DNA of 34,686 bases from Niabella sp. (GTDB taxonomy: Bacteria > Bacteroidota > Bacteroidia > Chitinophagales > Chitinophagaceae), in contig JAPUDO010000124.1 of the NCBI GenBank assembly GCA_027493055.1, forward strand, positions 1 through 34,686. Direction: 5' to 3'. The stretch's first letter is position 1. Each line of letters begins with the position of its first letter. Position numbers and translations under genes: made by a program. Of the stretch, positions 1 through 8,223 are shown piece by piece. A model generated the notes under the pieces. The model did no database searches and was not told the DNA's origin. It was given only the letters and a program-made list of their open reading frames with translations.

Positions 1-474
1 TCTTTTCTTATGCTCTTTTTTAGTTCTCACATTTTCTCGCAACTTGGGTTAATTATCAAATTTTTATACCCTCTAATTTTTATTTATCAGTTTTTATGGA
101 TTACCAAAATGTATCAGATTTTAGGTGAGTATTTCAATTGAATTTTTCATATTTTATTGTATTCTAAATTATTGCCCTTCTTTTTCTGCAACCTTAGAGG
201 ATTCGAATCTCAGATCATACGCTTACGGGTTGCCTTTTTATAGCCTTATTATTGCCGTTCCAAGTCTTAACAGAATTAAGCTTCGACCTCTTGTTTATGT
301 ACTAATGTTTTGGATTATTCTTTAGCGCCGAGTCTTATAACTTATACCTTAATGAAGCAATAGGCACTTTTTGCAGCAATTATTGTCATAGCAATATCAG
401 AAATGGTTCATCCCAGTGCAACATTAACAAATTGAAATATAATAGCTGATCCCCAAATATTCATCAATAGAAAA
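1..474. other. Gene-free left edge
   Basis: AT-rich stretch downstream of the secretin operon. I see no convincing gene, tRNA, operator or terminator here. A small open frame at 125-325 has no recognisable protein features and is probably chance. Confidence 0.5.
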
Positions 475-990
475 TCATGAACCTGCTACACCAATTACAA
501 TAATTTTACCGTTAAAACTGATCACCAATTCTATATCATTTATCTTTACGATCTTGGTCTTTTTATCCAGCTTATCTGCAACACCTACTACCATCGTACG
601 GCCATTATAAGTAATTAGTGCTGTTCTTTTCCTTGTAGCAGGGTTATAGATGTACCCATTGTACTTCACTGCTGGTTGTGGATCAATAGGGGCTTGGGTT
701 ACAGGTGGTACATGGGTGGCTGGTAGCGTATTAACTGGCTCGGATAATGGTTGCGTTTCAATTATAGTATCTTCCTCTATTTCAATCTCATTAAAAAAAG
801 GATCAGCGTAATTGTCAGCAAGAAGCCTATAAGTTGTATCTATGTTGCTTTTGACAAGAGGCTTATGTACCTGTTGTGGTTCAGAGATATCATCGCCAGA
901 TAACCCGCTTACTACTTTATAAATAATTAATCCCCAAATCAGCACTGCCAGGCCAATAAGCACATACTTTGTATTGGGGCTGTTTTTCAA
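475..990 (-). CDS. PilP/GspC-like inner-membrane component
   Basis: A 171-aa bitopic membrane protein and the last gene of the secretin operon. The sequence shows a short cytoplasmic start, one membrane segment (about residues 10-28), an acidic, proline-rich linker (about 30-105), and a small C-terminal beta-rich domain containing KYNGYIYNPATRKRTALI and VKINDIELVISFNGK. That architecture matches GspC or PilP, which join the inner-membrane platform to the secretin periplasmic domains through an HR/PilP beta fold. Its place after secretin, PilMN-like and PilO-like genes supports the role. The match is structural and positional, without a diagnostic motif. It could be a lineage-specific linker protein of the same machine. 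Transcription presumably starts at the promoter near 5300. Confidence 0.6.
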   Translation of the reverse strand: MKNSPNTKYVLIGLAVLIWGLIIYKVVSGLSGDDISEPQQVHKPLVKSNIDTTYRLLADNYADPFFNEIEIEEDTIIETQPLSEPVNTLPATHVPPVTQAPIDPQPAVKYNGYIYNPATRKRTALITYNGRTMVVGVADKLDKKTKIVKINDIELVISFNGKIIVIGVAGS

Positions 991-1039
991 AACTTAATTT
1001 TTCATTTAGTTATAGAATTTGCTTTTTACTCTATATCAG

Positions 1040-1426
1040 CTATTGTATAATTAATGTCCGGGGATTACTGTATTTACCGATATAGCTGCTATTAACAGCC
1101 CTCACCCGCCATTGGTATGCTTTCTTTCCTTTTAAAGCCACTTCCACAAGATTACCTGCTGTAATTGAATCCACATACAAGGTTATTATTGAGTCAAATC
1201 GGGGAGAAACGATCTGCAACTGGTAATCTGCCAAAGATTTGATATGTTCCCATGCAAATTTCTGTACACTATCAGCACTTACCACGCTATCGGAAGGAGC
1301 TACCAATACTACAAGTTCCTTACTAATATCCTGCTCAAAGACCTCATCACAACTATAAAAGGCTACAGCTACGAACAAACAAATTAACAGAGATCTATAA
1401 CAATATTGCTTAGCCATTGTAAACAC
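1040..1426 (-). CDS. Small lipoprotein of the secretin operon
   Basis: A 128-aa probable lipoprotein. After a hydrophobic signal (residues 12-24) comes the lipobox-like VAFYSC, with Cys26 as the likely lipidated residue followed by DE. The rest resembles a single fibronectin-III-like beta domain (LVAPSDSVVSADSVQKFAWE, YQWRVRAVNSS, YSNPRTLIIQ). The gene begins one base after the stop of the upstream PilO-like gene, so the two are very likely co-translated; an alternative start is Met4. By position it could act like a pilotin or an outer-membrane accessory of the secretin, but it is not recognisably PilF/GspS, so that role is inference. Confidence 0.6.
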   Translation of the reverse strand: MFTMAKQYCYRSLLICLFVAVAFYSCDEVFEQDISKELVVLVAPSDSVVSADSVQKFAWEHIKSLADYQLQIVSPRFDSIITLYVDSITAGNLVEVALKGKKAYQWRVRAVNSSYIGKYSNPRTLIIQ

Positions 1427-1427
1427 T

Positions 1428-1967
1428 TTACTTTTTGATCACATTCTGAACATAAAAACCACAATCTAATTCAAAGTCATGCCCGCTGCCAGTTTTCTTT
1501 TTTTGAAAATCAAGGGAGGCTATCCGGCATATTTTGCTAACCTGCTCCAACTCATATACCAACTTTAAAATACTCTTAAAATCACCCTGCACTACTACCT
1601 TTCTTGTCCATACATTTTGTACGCTTAATCCCAAAGGTTTATACTCCTTAAAGTTAAGGCCCAACTCATTGCAGCTTAGGTTCATTGTTGCAATCACATG
1701 GGCATCCATAACAGCGCTATCAAGCATGTACTGTTTTTTCCAACCATTAACTGCGTCCAGCTTTGAATCGTAAATGGCAACGCTATCTTTCCTTAAAAGA
1801 CTTAACTGTACTTTTTCCTTATTATTATGAAACTCGCTGATCGTTGTGAATGTTTTTTTAAAAGCAAGCAGGTAGCAAATTATGAACAAGGGTAATACAG
1901 ACCACAAAAGCAACTGCCACTTAGCCCTGTAGTCATTTTTTCCTGATATATCAAAGTACTTCAGCAT
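1428..1967 (-). CDS. PilO/GspM-like inner-membrane protein
   Basis: A 179-aa bitopic protein. Residues 1-16 are cytoplasmic, about 17-36 form a membrane helix (LLLWSVLPLFIICYLLAF), 37-75 look helical or coiled coil, and 90-179 form a mixed alpha/beta periplasmic domain including VVVQGDFKSILKLVYELEQ. That 'G.F..l..f...Le' pattern is typical of the ferredoxin-like fold of PilO and GspM. It lies 8 bp downstream of the PilM/PilN-like gene, in the usual M-N-O order. In T4P/T2SS machines this protein dimerises with PilN/GspL and sets the alignment complex. Assignment rests on topology, the motif and gene order. Confidence 0.65.
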   Translation of the reverse strand: MLKYFDISGKNDYRAKWQLLLWSVLPLFIICYLLAFKKTFTTISEFHNNKEKVQLSLLRKDSVAIYDSKLDAVNGWKKQYMLDSAVMDAHVIATMNLSCNELGLNFKEYKPLGLSVQNVWTRKVVVQGDFKSILKLVYELEQVSKICRIASLDFQKKKTGSGHDFELDCGFYVQNVIKK

Positions 1968-1975
1968 TATTATCT

Positions 1976-3199
1976 TTATGATTGTATAGTTATTTCTATT
2001 ATAAAAATAGCAGCCGCTATTTCGGCCTTATAGACATAGTTTTTAATGGCCACTGCCTGGATACCATTTATATTTTTTACGGCCCTGCTAAAAGTTTCAA
2101 GCTCAGTAGGATCTATAGATTCGCCCGATATCAAAATCTTCTCTCGTGTGAAAATATAATCGCTAACGTTGACACTTTCATGTAAGGGGGCAGCCTGTAT
2201 GCTCGTAAGACTTACTGAAGGGGGAACTAATGCGGCCACCCTATCTATAAAATAACCATACATGGTAACCTGATTCCAGCCCGACCGCATAAAAAAATTA
2301 TAGGACGAATCCACACGAATATTGGCATCAAGACTGTGTTTAAGTTGAACATTGGTCATTGCATTACTTTGAACCAGTTTAATGTTTTTAGAATAGTAAT
2401 GGTTGAAAACAAAAAAATTGATCAGCAATAAAGTAAGCATGGTTACAAGCACTGCCCAGCCGGTAAACTGGAAAATCTTATAATACACATAGTCTTTTTG
2501 AAGATAATTGATCTCAGGGGCTTTAATATCACTATGCACCTTGTCTGCTGGCATAGACAGAAGGTTAAGAGCTGCTCCCAAAGCCAGTACCTGATTAGTG
2601 TTATAATACATTTCGCCTATTTCTATTTCTTTATAAATAGCGGGCTTATAGTTCTCATGAACTACTGAAACAATTTTTCTCTCCTTGACTTCTATACGCA
2701 ACGTTGGTACATGAAGTTCAATAAACTCCTTATACAAAAAAGTGAGCACCGCATTAACAGGATTAGTGCCTAATGTTAGCGCCATAATCCTAATACCTAT
2801 ATCGCGGATCTCTTTAATCACCCCCTCTATGAAGGCTCTCCTGGCTATATAAACGATATTGTCTTCGCTATCAATATCGTGAAGGGTATATAGAAAATCA
2901 TGAGGATTGGCACCGGGAAATAAATTGCTGACCAGGTTATCTGTTAGTTTTCCTTTGTTAGTACGCATCAGCACCCCTTTACCATTTAATACTACAGTAA
3001 CTGGTATATTTTTAGGTAGCTTATCTGTTAGGTCTTTAAAACGGGTTATCCGTTCTATGGCTTTCACCTTAGTAACCTGACCTCTCAATATTTTCAGATG
3101 AACTCCGCTAATTACCATACTTCCATCGTCCATAAAATGGATATCAAGGCCGATGGCCTGTTGCAGGGTAATGATATTATTACGTATATAGCGGATCAC
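1976..3199 (-). CDS. PilM-PilN fusion (GspL-like) assembly protein
   Basis: A 407-aa protein. Residues 1-215 form a soluble cytoplasmic part resembling the actin-like PilM/GspL fold, including a late 'NQVLALGAALNLL' segment like the PilM nucleotide-site end. One membrane helix lies at about 243-265. The periplasmic part (270-407) has the PilN-like pattern 'FIDRVAALVPPSVSLTSIQ...ILISGESIDPTELETFSRAVKNI'. Cytoplasmic actin fold, one membrane pass and ferredoxin-like domain is the GspL layout and equals PilM plus PilN in one chain. In the family this unit anchors the GspE ATPase to the inner-membrane platform. It lies 5 bp after the secretin gene. Family-level confidence is good; ATP-site residues are not obvious by eye. 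Confidence 0.7.
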   Translation of the reverse strand: MIRYIRNNIITLQQAIGLDIHFMDDGSMVISGVHLKILRGQVTKVKAIERITRFKDLTDKLPKNIPVTVVLNGKGVLMRTNKGKLTDNLVSNLFPGANPHDFLYTLHDIDSEDNIVYIARRAFIEGVIKEIRDIGIRIMALTLGTNPVNAVLTFLYKEFIELHVPTLRIEVKERKIVSVVHENYKPAIYKEIEIGEMYYNTNQVLALGAALNLLSMPADKVHSDIKAPEINYLQKDYVYYKIFQFTGWAVLVTMLTLLLINFFVFNHYYSKNIKLVQSNAMTNVQLKHSLDANIRVDSSYNFFMRSGWNQVTMYGYFIDRVAALVPPSVSLTSIQAAPLHESVNVSDYIFTREKILISGESIDPTELETFSRAVKNINGIQAVAIKNYVYKAEIAAAIFIIEITIQS

Positions 3200-3204
3200 A
3201 AAAA

Positions 3205-5181
3205 CTAATTATATATAATGGTGGGCCTGATAAACACTATTGATACAACTTTTGTATTTCTGTTAGTTCTTGAACTAAATAACCATTTCAGTACAGGAAT
3301 TCGGCTCAGGAAAGGTATGCCGGAGGCACTTTCCCCTTTTTCCATTCGCTCAATGCCTCCCAATAAGACCATCTCATCATTCTTCACCCTTATTGTTGAA
3401 TTGAACTTGCTGGTTGAAGTTGGTGGTGGCGTTTTAATATCAGTTTCTGCAGTGAAATTAGTAATATCCATTTCCATATTAAGCGTTACATCTTCGTCTG
3501 CAGAAACAAAAGGCTTTATTGATAAGTAAAGGTTGGCCTCAACGGGATAAAACTGTTGGGTTTCAATAACAGAGGGAGTTAATGCCCCCACTGTATTCTG
3601 CGTTGATACAGCATAATACCGGGTACTACCAATACTTAAAGTGGCTGGGTGCCCATTTAATGTGGAAAGCTTGGGTGTTTGCCTTGCTTCTACATGATCC
3701 AGTTGCTCCATTGCCTGCAGGGTAACATAAAAATCGGGCGTTACACGTCCCAGGTTAAATACATTGTTTAACCCTATCTGGTTTATAAAACGGTTAATGC
3801 TGCCTGAGCTTAATGTGAAGTTTAAACCGTTAAGAAGAGTGCCGCCTGTTGGTATAGAATCGCCCGGCATATGAATCCCCGCTTTTACACCTGCCTGTGT
3901 ACTTCTTCCCTTGGATACGTCCATTATAATTACTTCTATGGTTATCATCGGTACTTTCCTGTCTATTTGCTTTACCAATGCCTCTATTTTATTCATCTGG
4001 GGTTCAGAGCCGGTTATCAAAAAAGCGTTCAATTCGCTGAATTCCTTTAAAGTCACCTCTTTTTTCAGATCGTCAGGTAAAAAATGTCCTAAAGAATCCA
4101 CGCTCCTGTGGTACAGCTGAACCAGGCGCTGGCTTTTGATGCCATCAAAATTCCTTTCACCAATCATATATACTTCGTTCTCTTTAGAAAAAGAATAGGG
4201 CGTTCCTAACAAAATTTTATTCAAAGCCTGTGCATAGGTGAGATTGCGGGCTTCGGCGGTTATATTCCCTTTCAGCTCTGCATATATAAAGTAAGGGATA
4301 CCGGCCTGCTCTGAAATATTTTTTACCAGGTCTTTAAGCGGCGTATTTACAGCGCTGATATGGAGCAGCCGTTCATTACCTATCTGCTCTGCATCAACGG
4401 ATAGCCTGCCGGGAGCATTACTATTATTATCTTTAGATATGGTGCGGGCTATGGTATAATTGGGATTAGTTCTGCCAGGATTTTTTGTTACATACTCTTC
4501 ATCCTCCGCCAGCGACTCCAGCATATAGGTCTGCTCGTCTGTTTTATTAAACTTTAGCCTGTTGCTCCAGCACATTTGCTCTATAGCATTACCCACAGGC
4601 ATATCTTTTATAAAAACCGTTATTTGCTTATTAAGTGCATTGGGCAATACCACAACATTTACACCGCTCAGCCCTGTTATTTTTTTGGCTACCTGCAATA
4701 AGGTATCATTCTGAAGATCTAAGGTTATTTTCCTTTCGGTGTTATTATAAGTAATATTCAGCTCTTTGGGAGGAGGTGGCAGGTCCAGCCGGGGATCCCT
4801 GTAATTACGCACATTGAGGATCGTTCCCATAAAATCATAATCCAGGTTATATTGCTGAGCTAAAAAAGATAATACTTCCTGAACCGTAACTCCTGAAAAA
4901 TGATTAGTCATAGTTTGTTTTACATCCGGCGCAATATTAATATTAAGCTTATAGGATTGTGCCAGGCCACGCATAAAATCGGCAATAGCTACACCCGAAA
5001 CGTTCATTTCTATTTTCTGCCCCAGGCCAGGCAGGTCCTGCGACAGGCTATTAAGCCGGGAGCGGATATCGGCCAGACGGTCTGTATTTTGTGCGTAAAG
5101 GCTAACCACCGACAGGCAAAACGATACCAAGACTATCGTCAATTTTACTTTCGGTAAAGCTTTAGCTGAATCTACTATCAT
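3205..5181 (-). CDS. gspD: Secretin, outer-membrane channel (GspD/PilQ family)
   Basis: A 658-aa secretin, first gene of its operon. Residues 1-30 are a signal peptide ending near YAQ. Successive small N-domains follow: STN-like units around 57-125, 150-220 and 270-340, then a ring-building domain around 350-420 (VTLKEFSELNAFLITGSEPQMNKIEALVKQID). The C-terminal secretin domain (about 425-658) includes VPMITIEVIIMDV, the beta-lip segment KLSTLNGHPATLSIG, and the closing signature DEMVLLGGIERME...GIPFLSRIPVLKWLFSS. Secretins form the outer-membrane gate of T2SS and T4P. The multiple STN domains are closer to PilQ/Bacteroidota secretins than to proteobacterial GspD. The promoter with TACGTA-N4-TACGTA operator lies about 120 bp upstream. 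Confidence 0.92.
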   Translation of the reverse strand: MIVDSAKALPKVKLTIVLVSFCLSVVSLYAQNTDRLADIRSRLNSLSQDLPGLGQKIEMNVSGVAIADFMRGLAQSYKLNINIAPDVKQTMTNHFSGVTVQEVLSFLAQQYNLDYDFMGTILNVRNYRDPRLDLPPPPKELNITYNNTERKITLDLQNDTLLQVAKKITGLSGVNVVVLPNALNKQITVFIKDMPVGNAIEQMCWSNRLKFNKTDEQTYMLESLAEDEEYVTKNPGRTNPNYTIARTISKDNNSNAPGRLSVDAEQIGNERLLHISAVNTPLKDLVKNISEQAGIPYFIYAELKGNITAEARNLTYAQALNKILLGTPYSFSKENEVYMIGERNFDGIKSQRLVQLYHRSVDSLGHFLPDDLKKEVTLKEFSELNAFLITGSEPQMNKIEALVKQIDRKVPMITIEVIIMDVSKGRSTQAGVKAGIHMPGDSIPTGGTLLNGLNFTLSSGSINRFINQIGLNNVFNLGRVTPDFYVTLQAMEQLDHVEARQTPKLSTLNGHPATLSIGSTRYYAVSTQNTVGALTPSVIETQQFYPVEANLYLSIKPFVSADEDVTLNMEMDITNFTAETDIKTPPPTSTSKFNSTIRVKNDEMVLLGGIERMEKGESASGIPFLSRIPVLKWLFSSRTNRNTKVVSIVFIRPTIIYN

Positions 5182-5297
5182 TTTTAAACGAGTTAACCGG
5201 GCATACCAGTAGCGCCGTTACCTAATATTGCTTCAGTGGGTAAAGGTTAAAGGGCTTAATATAAATCAACTCTTTTACTCAATGCTTAAGCTGCTCT

Positions 5298-5353
5298 CAA
5301 AGCTAATGAGGTTAACTAACAAAAAAAATACGTAGTAGTACGTATTTTTTTTT
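5298..5353 (-). promoter_or_regulatory. Operator and -7 box of the secretin operon (site 1)
   Basis: Reading the minus strand, a perfect TACGTA-CTAC-TACGTA (5344-5329) is embedded in an A8/T9 tract. After exactly 23 bp comes TAGCTTTG (5305-5298), a perfect match to the Bacteroidota -7 consensus TANNTTTG. There is no good TTTG at the usual -33 spacing, so the promoter probably needs an activator. The predicted transcript starts near 5291, giving a leader of about 110 nt. The same geometry recurs five more times in this window. Confidence 0.8.
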
Positions 5354-5449
5354 AATAATTAGGCCTGGGAGAAGAAGAGTAGTTAATTAATAGCTGTCCG
5401 GGAATGTGTGGAGGGGAGCGCTTACGCAATAGACCTTTTGCATAAATAT

Positions 5450-5917
5450 TCATTCACATATGTGTAAAATAAAAGGGTGGTAAGTTTGTTTATAATGCGT
5501 GCGGTTGGCCGCATCGTAACGGTATTCATAATGCCTGATATTATCACTCAGGCTTTTTCCCCGCCAGCTCATGCCGGAGATATTTCCGTTATACTGCGCC
5601 TGGAAATTTGACCCCGAAAAACAGGGAGCCCTGTCGTAAGTAAGCTCATAGCCAAATTTGTTGGCTATGGTGATACTGTTAACATAATTACGGTTCATAC
5701 CCAGTAGCCAGCCCCTTATATTATAGTCATAAGCCAGCGTCTCTATGGTAGTACTGCCCGCTACCCCCAGCTTTTTGGTCTTCAGCTGCCCCAATGCATC
5801 ATAGCTGTTTTGGGCAATGATCTTATCTCTGCTCTGCACGCTACTGCTGTTGTCTATTACGTTTTTGGTGGTTTGGGTTATCCTTCCCACCGGCGTACCG
5901 GTTATCTGCTTAGGCAA
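5450..5917 (-). pseudogene. Orphan RHS/YD-repeat fragment
   Basis: An open frame of 155 codons starting abruptly at the TTG of the conserved LPKQITGTPVG sequence, with no ATG and no signal peptide. It continues with YD-repeat sequence from the middle of a DUF6443-type RHS protein (ALGQLKTKKLG, ETLAYDYNIRGWLLGMNRNYV, NGNISGMSWRGKSL, YEYRYDAANR) and then stops without RHS core or toxin domain. This part is not similar to the intact RHS gene at 16116-19628 beyond the junction, so it came from another RHS paralogue. Junction repeat J1 precedes it. Most likely a recombination remnant. Confidence 0.7.
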
Positions 5918-6000
5918 ATTTAACTCATAAAAGCATAAACTATAATAACAGAAATCACAGGTCAGCTCTCACACTTATACCTGCTACAGACCTGTACAAG
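5912..6000 (-). repeat. RHS junction repeat J1
   Basis: First of four copies of a ~90-bp sequence containing the codons for NLPK of the RHS protein plus about 75 bp of shared, non-RHS sequence. It differs from J2-J4 at a few positions (ctctcacacttatacc, tgtacaag). Its outer edge abuts a copy of the tail-fibre promoter region rather than an Xre gene. Confidence 0.8.
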
Positions 6001-6125
6001 AGTAACGACACAATATTCAGGAATATTTTAATTTTCATTTAAAAGTAATTCTGAATAAAATTTAAAAGTGAATTTTTGTAAGATAACAGATTGGATGTCT
6101 AAACTAAAGTAGCTCTAATTTTTAT

Positions 6126-6178
6126 CAAAACTATTGACACAAATGCATAAAAAAAAATACACATTGATACGTTTTTTT
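6126..6178 (-). promoter_or_regulatory. Decayed operator/promoter copy (site 2)
   Basis: The stretch from about 6001 to 6178 is a diverged duplicate of 9548-9732. In it the operator has decayed to TACACA-TTGA-TACGTT (plus-strand reading, 6158-6173) and the -7 box is TAGTTTTG on the minus strand (6133-6126), with a 24-bp spacer because of one extra A. It faces J1 and the RHS fragment. Possibly weak or dead. Confidence 0.55.
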
Positions 6179-6217
6179 CAAAAAACTTTATAGGATCTGC
6201 CGGTATAATTGTCTCCC

Positions 6218-6421
6218 CTAAAGCTTTTGGGTCGCTGCAGAACCATCTCGCCACAAACTACCCTTTCTATAATATCCGCCTTCATCATTAAAAATAGCTG
6301 GTGTTCCTTTATTTGCAGCATGGTAAACTCCTGACCGGACAGAAAGTTTGTAAAGAATAACAAGACAAAAAGGGATACACTTCTTATATGTCAGCCTTTT
6401 TAGTCTAGATTTCTTGACCAC
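6218..6421 (-). other. Possible gene remnant after the tail-fibre genes
   Basis: Two overlapping frames (6178-6363 and 6218-6421) are open on the minus strand just downstream of the tail-fibre gene. Neither has a recognisable domain or clean start. The pair could be one short gene broken by a frameshift. I do not recognise it. Confidence 0.15.
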
Positions 6422-6425
6422 TCAT

Positions 6426-7283
6426 TCAGAGTGATTTGAATTTGCCTAACCGGTTTTTTATTTCCTGATTCTCCTTTCTGAGTTCTTTAATCATTATGTC
6501 CATGTCAATCAAATGTAAAGTCATTTCTTCTATCTTTTTAAGGAGTATTGCCTGGTTCCTTCCCAGGTCAACACCTTCTTCTTGCACCTCTTTTGCTGAC
6601 GGCACTGCCGGTAAATGTTTATTAGTTTTTATAAAATCCCGCAATTGTTGTAATGGTAGCAGGTTATAGGAGGAATCAAACACATAATCAGGCCAGTTAG
6701 CAACTTCTACTTTAACTTCTTTAGCTCTCACTTTTCCATTAACAGACAGCCGCTCCTGCGGCGCCTCTGTCCCAATACCTACGCTGCCATTTACAAAATT
6801 GATATCGCCAAACTTGTTCCCATACGGCAGCTCAATTATGTTTGTTCCATTAAGAGGTTCATCAGCTGTTGTCCATCCCTGGAACCATGCAGGTATCTCC
6901 GACATACCATATGCAAATGCACCCACTGTAAATCGCTGAAAATATACTTTGTCATCAATAAAAATGACCACCTTCCCGTTTTCTTTTGCCAGATATACTT
7001 TTGGTGCATAATTGCCGGCAGATGAAATAGTAGGGTAATAAAAATTTTCATTATAGATATAATAAACAAGCTTAAGGTCTATTACACTGTTATTACGATA
7101 ACTATATCCTACTATAGAAATAGTAGGCATTTGAGACCCATTTGCAAATGGCAGGTTCGTTCTTGTTTTTACGCCATGGGCTGGTGTATTGTTAAAAGCA
7201 TAATTAAGAATATTGGGATAATTCTGTCCATGAACACTATACATAATAAGTGTCAAAACAGCAGCTGAAGTTATCTTTTTCAT
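6426..7283 (-). CDS. Secreted tail-fibre-like protein 3
   Basis: 285 aa from the ATG at 7283. The open frame extends further upstream, but that would overlap the end of the previous gene, and Met at 7283 begins a clean signal peptide (MKKITSAAVLTLIMYSVHGQ). The middle is beta-rich, followed by SVGIGTEAPQERLSVNGKVRAKEVKVE (about 196-222). The conserved Bacteroidota C-terminal block then has WPDYVFDSSYNLLPL, HLPAVPSAKEV and LLKKIEEMTLHLIDMD with a coiled coil to the end. Such proteins resemble phage tail-fibre tips and are usually exported or surface-exposed; function is not established. Last of a four-gene run whose promoter is at 9679-9732. N-terminus unlike its two upstream paralogues. Confidence 0.75.
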   Translation of the reverse strand: MKKITSAAVLTLIMYSVHGQNYPNILNYAFNNTPAHGVKTRTNLPFANGSQMPTISIVGYSYRNNSVIDLKLVYYIYNENFYYPTISSAGNYAPKVYLAKENGKVVIFIDDKVYFQRFTVGAFAYGMSEIPAWFQGWTTADEPLNGTNIIELPYGNKFGDINFVNGSVGIGTEAPQERLSVNGKVRAKEVKVEVANWPDYVFDSSYNLLPLQQLRDFIKTNKHLPAVPSAKEVQEEGVDLGRNQAILLKKIEEMTLHLIDMDIMIKELRKENQEIKNRLGKFKSL

Positions 7284-7326
7284 GATTTTATTTTTTATAG
7301 ATATTAAAGAAGTGTAATAGAGTCCC

Positions 7327-8160
7327 TTAGTTCTTGAGAATAGTTTTTTTGAGTTGCCGTTGCAATGCTCGTATTTCAGCAGCCTGTTGATCATTTACTT
7401 TCTCCTGTTCAATAATATACAGTGTTAGTTCTTCAATCTTTTTCAATAACATCATTTGGTTCGAAGCAAGTTCCAATCCTTCTTTTTCAACCTGCTTTGC
7501 AGGCGGCACACCAGGTAAATGGTTGTTGACTTGAACAAACTTTTCAACCTCTTGCAAAGGCATCAATTTATACGATGGAGCAAACACATAATCGGGCCAG
7601 CCTGTGGCTTCCACTTTTACCTCCTTAGCCCGGATTTTTCCGTTTACAGACAGTTTCTCATCAGGGCTTGGAGTACCAATGCCTATATTACCACTACCTG
7701 TTATGGTCATCCTTCTTGTACCATTAGTAGAAAAATCCAGGTTATTATATCCATAAACATATATACCAAAGTCAGTTGCACTATTCCCATAGATGCTGCC
7801 ATTGGATCCTACAATACCTATATCGGTACCGTTATTTTTAAACTTTATATAATTTTTCTCTGCATTAGCCGGATTAATGACAAATGGAGTTGATGCTTCA
7901 ATAATATCTTGAATTGAAAATTTTCTTTCCTCGGAAGTAAAAAATTTTATCCCGCCATAACTGCTTATCCATGCAGTGTATGCTCCTGGCCTCCAGGAAT
8001 CTCCAGTCCAATAAATACCATAATGAGGAGTTATCTCCCCATCATAGGTAAAATTATCACCTGGTAAAGCTGTGATCATATTAGCTGTAACCGTTTGGGA
8101 GCGTATTAATGTATTGCAGCATAAAAGCAACAATAACAACATTTTAACTTTTAAAGTCAT
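7327..8160 (-). CDS. Secreted tail-fibre-like protein 2
   Basis: 277 aa with a hydrophobic signal peptide (MTLKVKMLLLLLLCCNTLIRSQ). The beta-rich middle contains 'NYIKFKNNGTDIGIVGSNGSIYGNSATDFGIYVYG', followed by GNIGIGTPSPDEKLSVNGKIRAKEVKVE. The family C-terminal block has WPDYVFAPSYKLMPL, NHLPGVPPAKQV and LLKKIEELTLYIIEQE, ending in a basic coiled coil. It is a close paralogue of the gene at 8224-9090: the leader, signal peptide and first codons are almost identical at DNA level. It is probably transcribed with its neighbours from the promoter near 9700. Probably exported; a trimeric coiled-coil fibre is the inference from family resemblance. Confidence 0.78.
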   Translation of the reverse strand: MTLKVKMLLLLLLCCNTLIRSQTVTANMITALPGDNFTYDGEITPHYGIYWTGDSWRPGAYTAWISSYGGIKFFTSEERKFSIQDIIEASTPFVINPANAEKNYIKFKNNGTDIGIVGSNGSIYGNSATDFGIYVYGYNNLDFSTNGTRRMTITGSGNIGIGTPSPDEKLSVNGKIRAKEVKVEATGWPDYVFAPSYKLMPLQEVEKFVQVNNHLPGVPPAKQVEKEGLELASNQMMLLKKIEELTLYIIEQEKVNDQQAAEIRALQRQLKKTILKN

Positions 8161-8185
8161 AAACTATTTTTTATAAAGTAATTAA
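8063..8185 (-). repeat. Duplicated tail-fibre leader, copy A
   Basis: 123 bp spanning the signal-peptide codons, start codon and upstream leader of the gene ending at 8160. By my alignment it matches 8993-9115 with two mismatches. The rest of the genes is far more diverged, pointing to recent duplication or gene conversion of the head. Confidence 0.85.
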
Positions 8186-8223
8186 TTTAAAGTGACAAAC
8201 CCGGAAGGGAGCATGAAGCACTT

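Noticed and set aside
196-210. ggattcgaatctc, reminiscent of a tRNA T-arm
   Set aside because: No acceptor, D or anticodon arms can be folded around it.
125-325. 66-codon open frame on the plus strand
   Set aside because: No domain, no credible start context, and an isolated position in AT-rich DNA.
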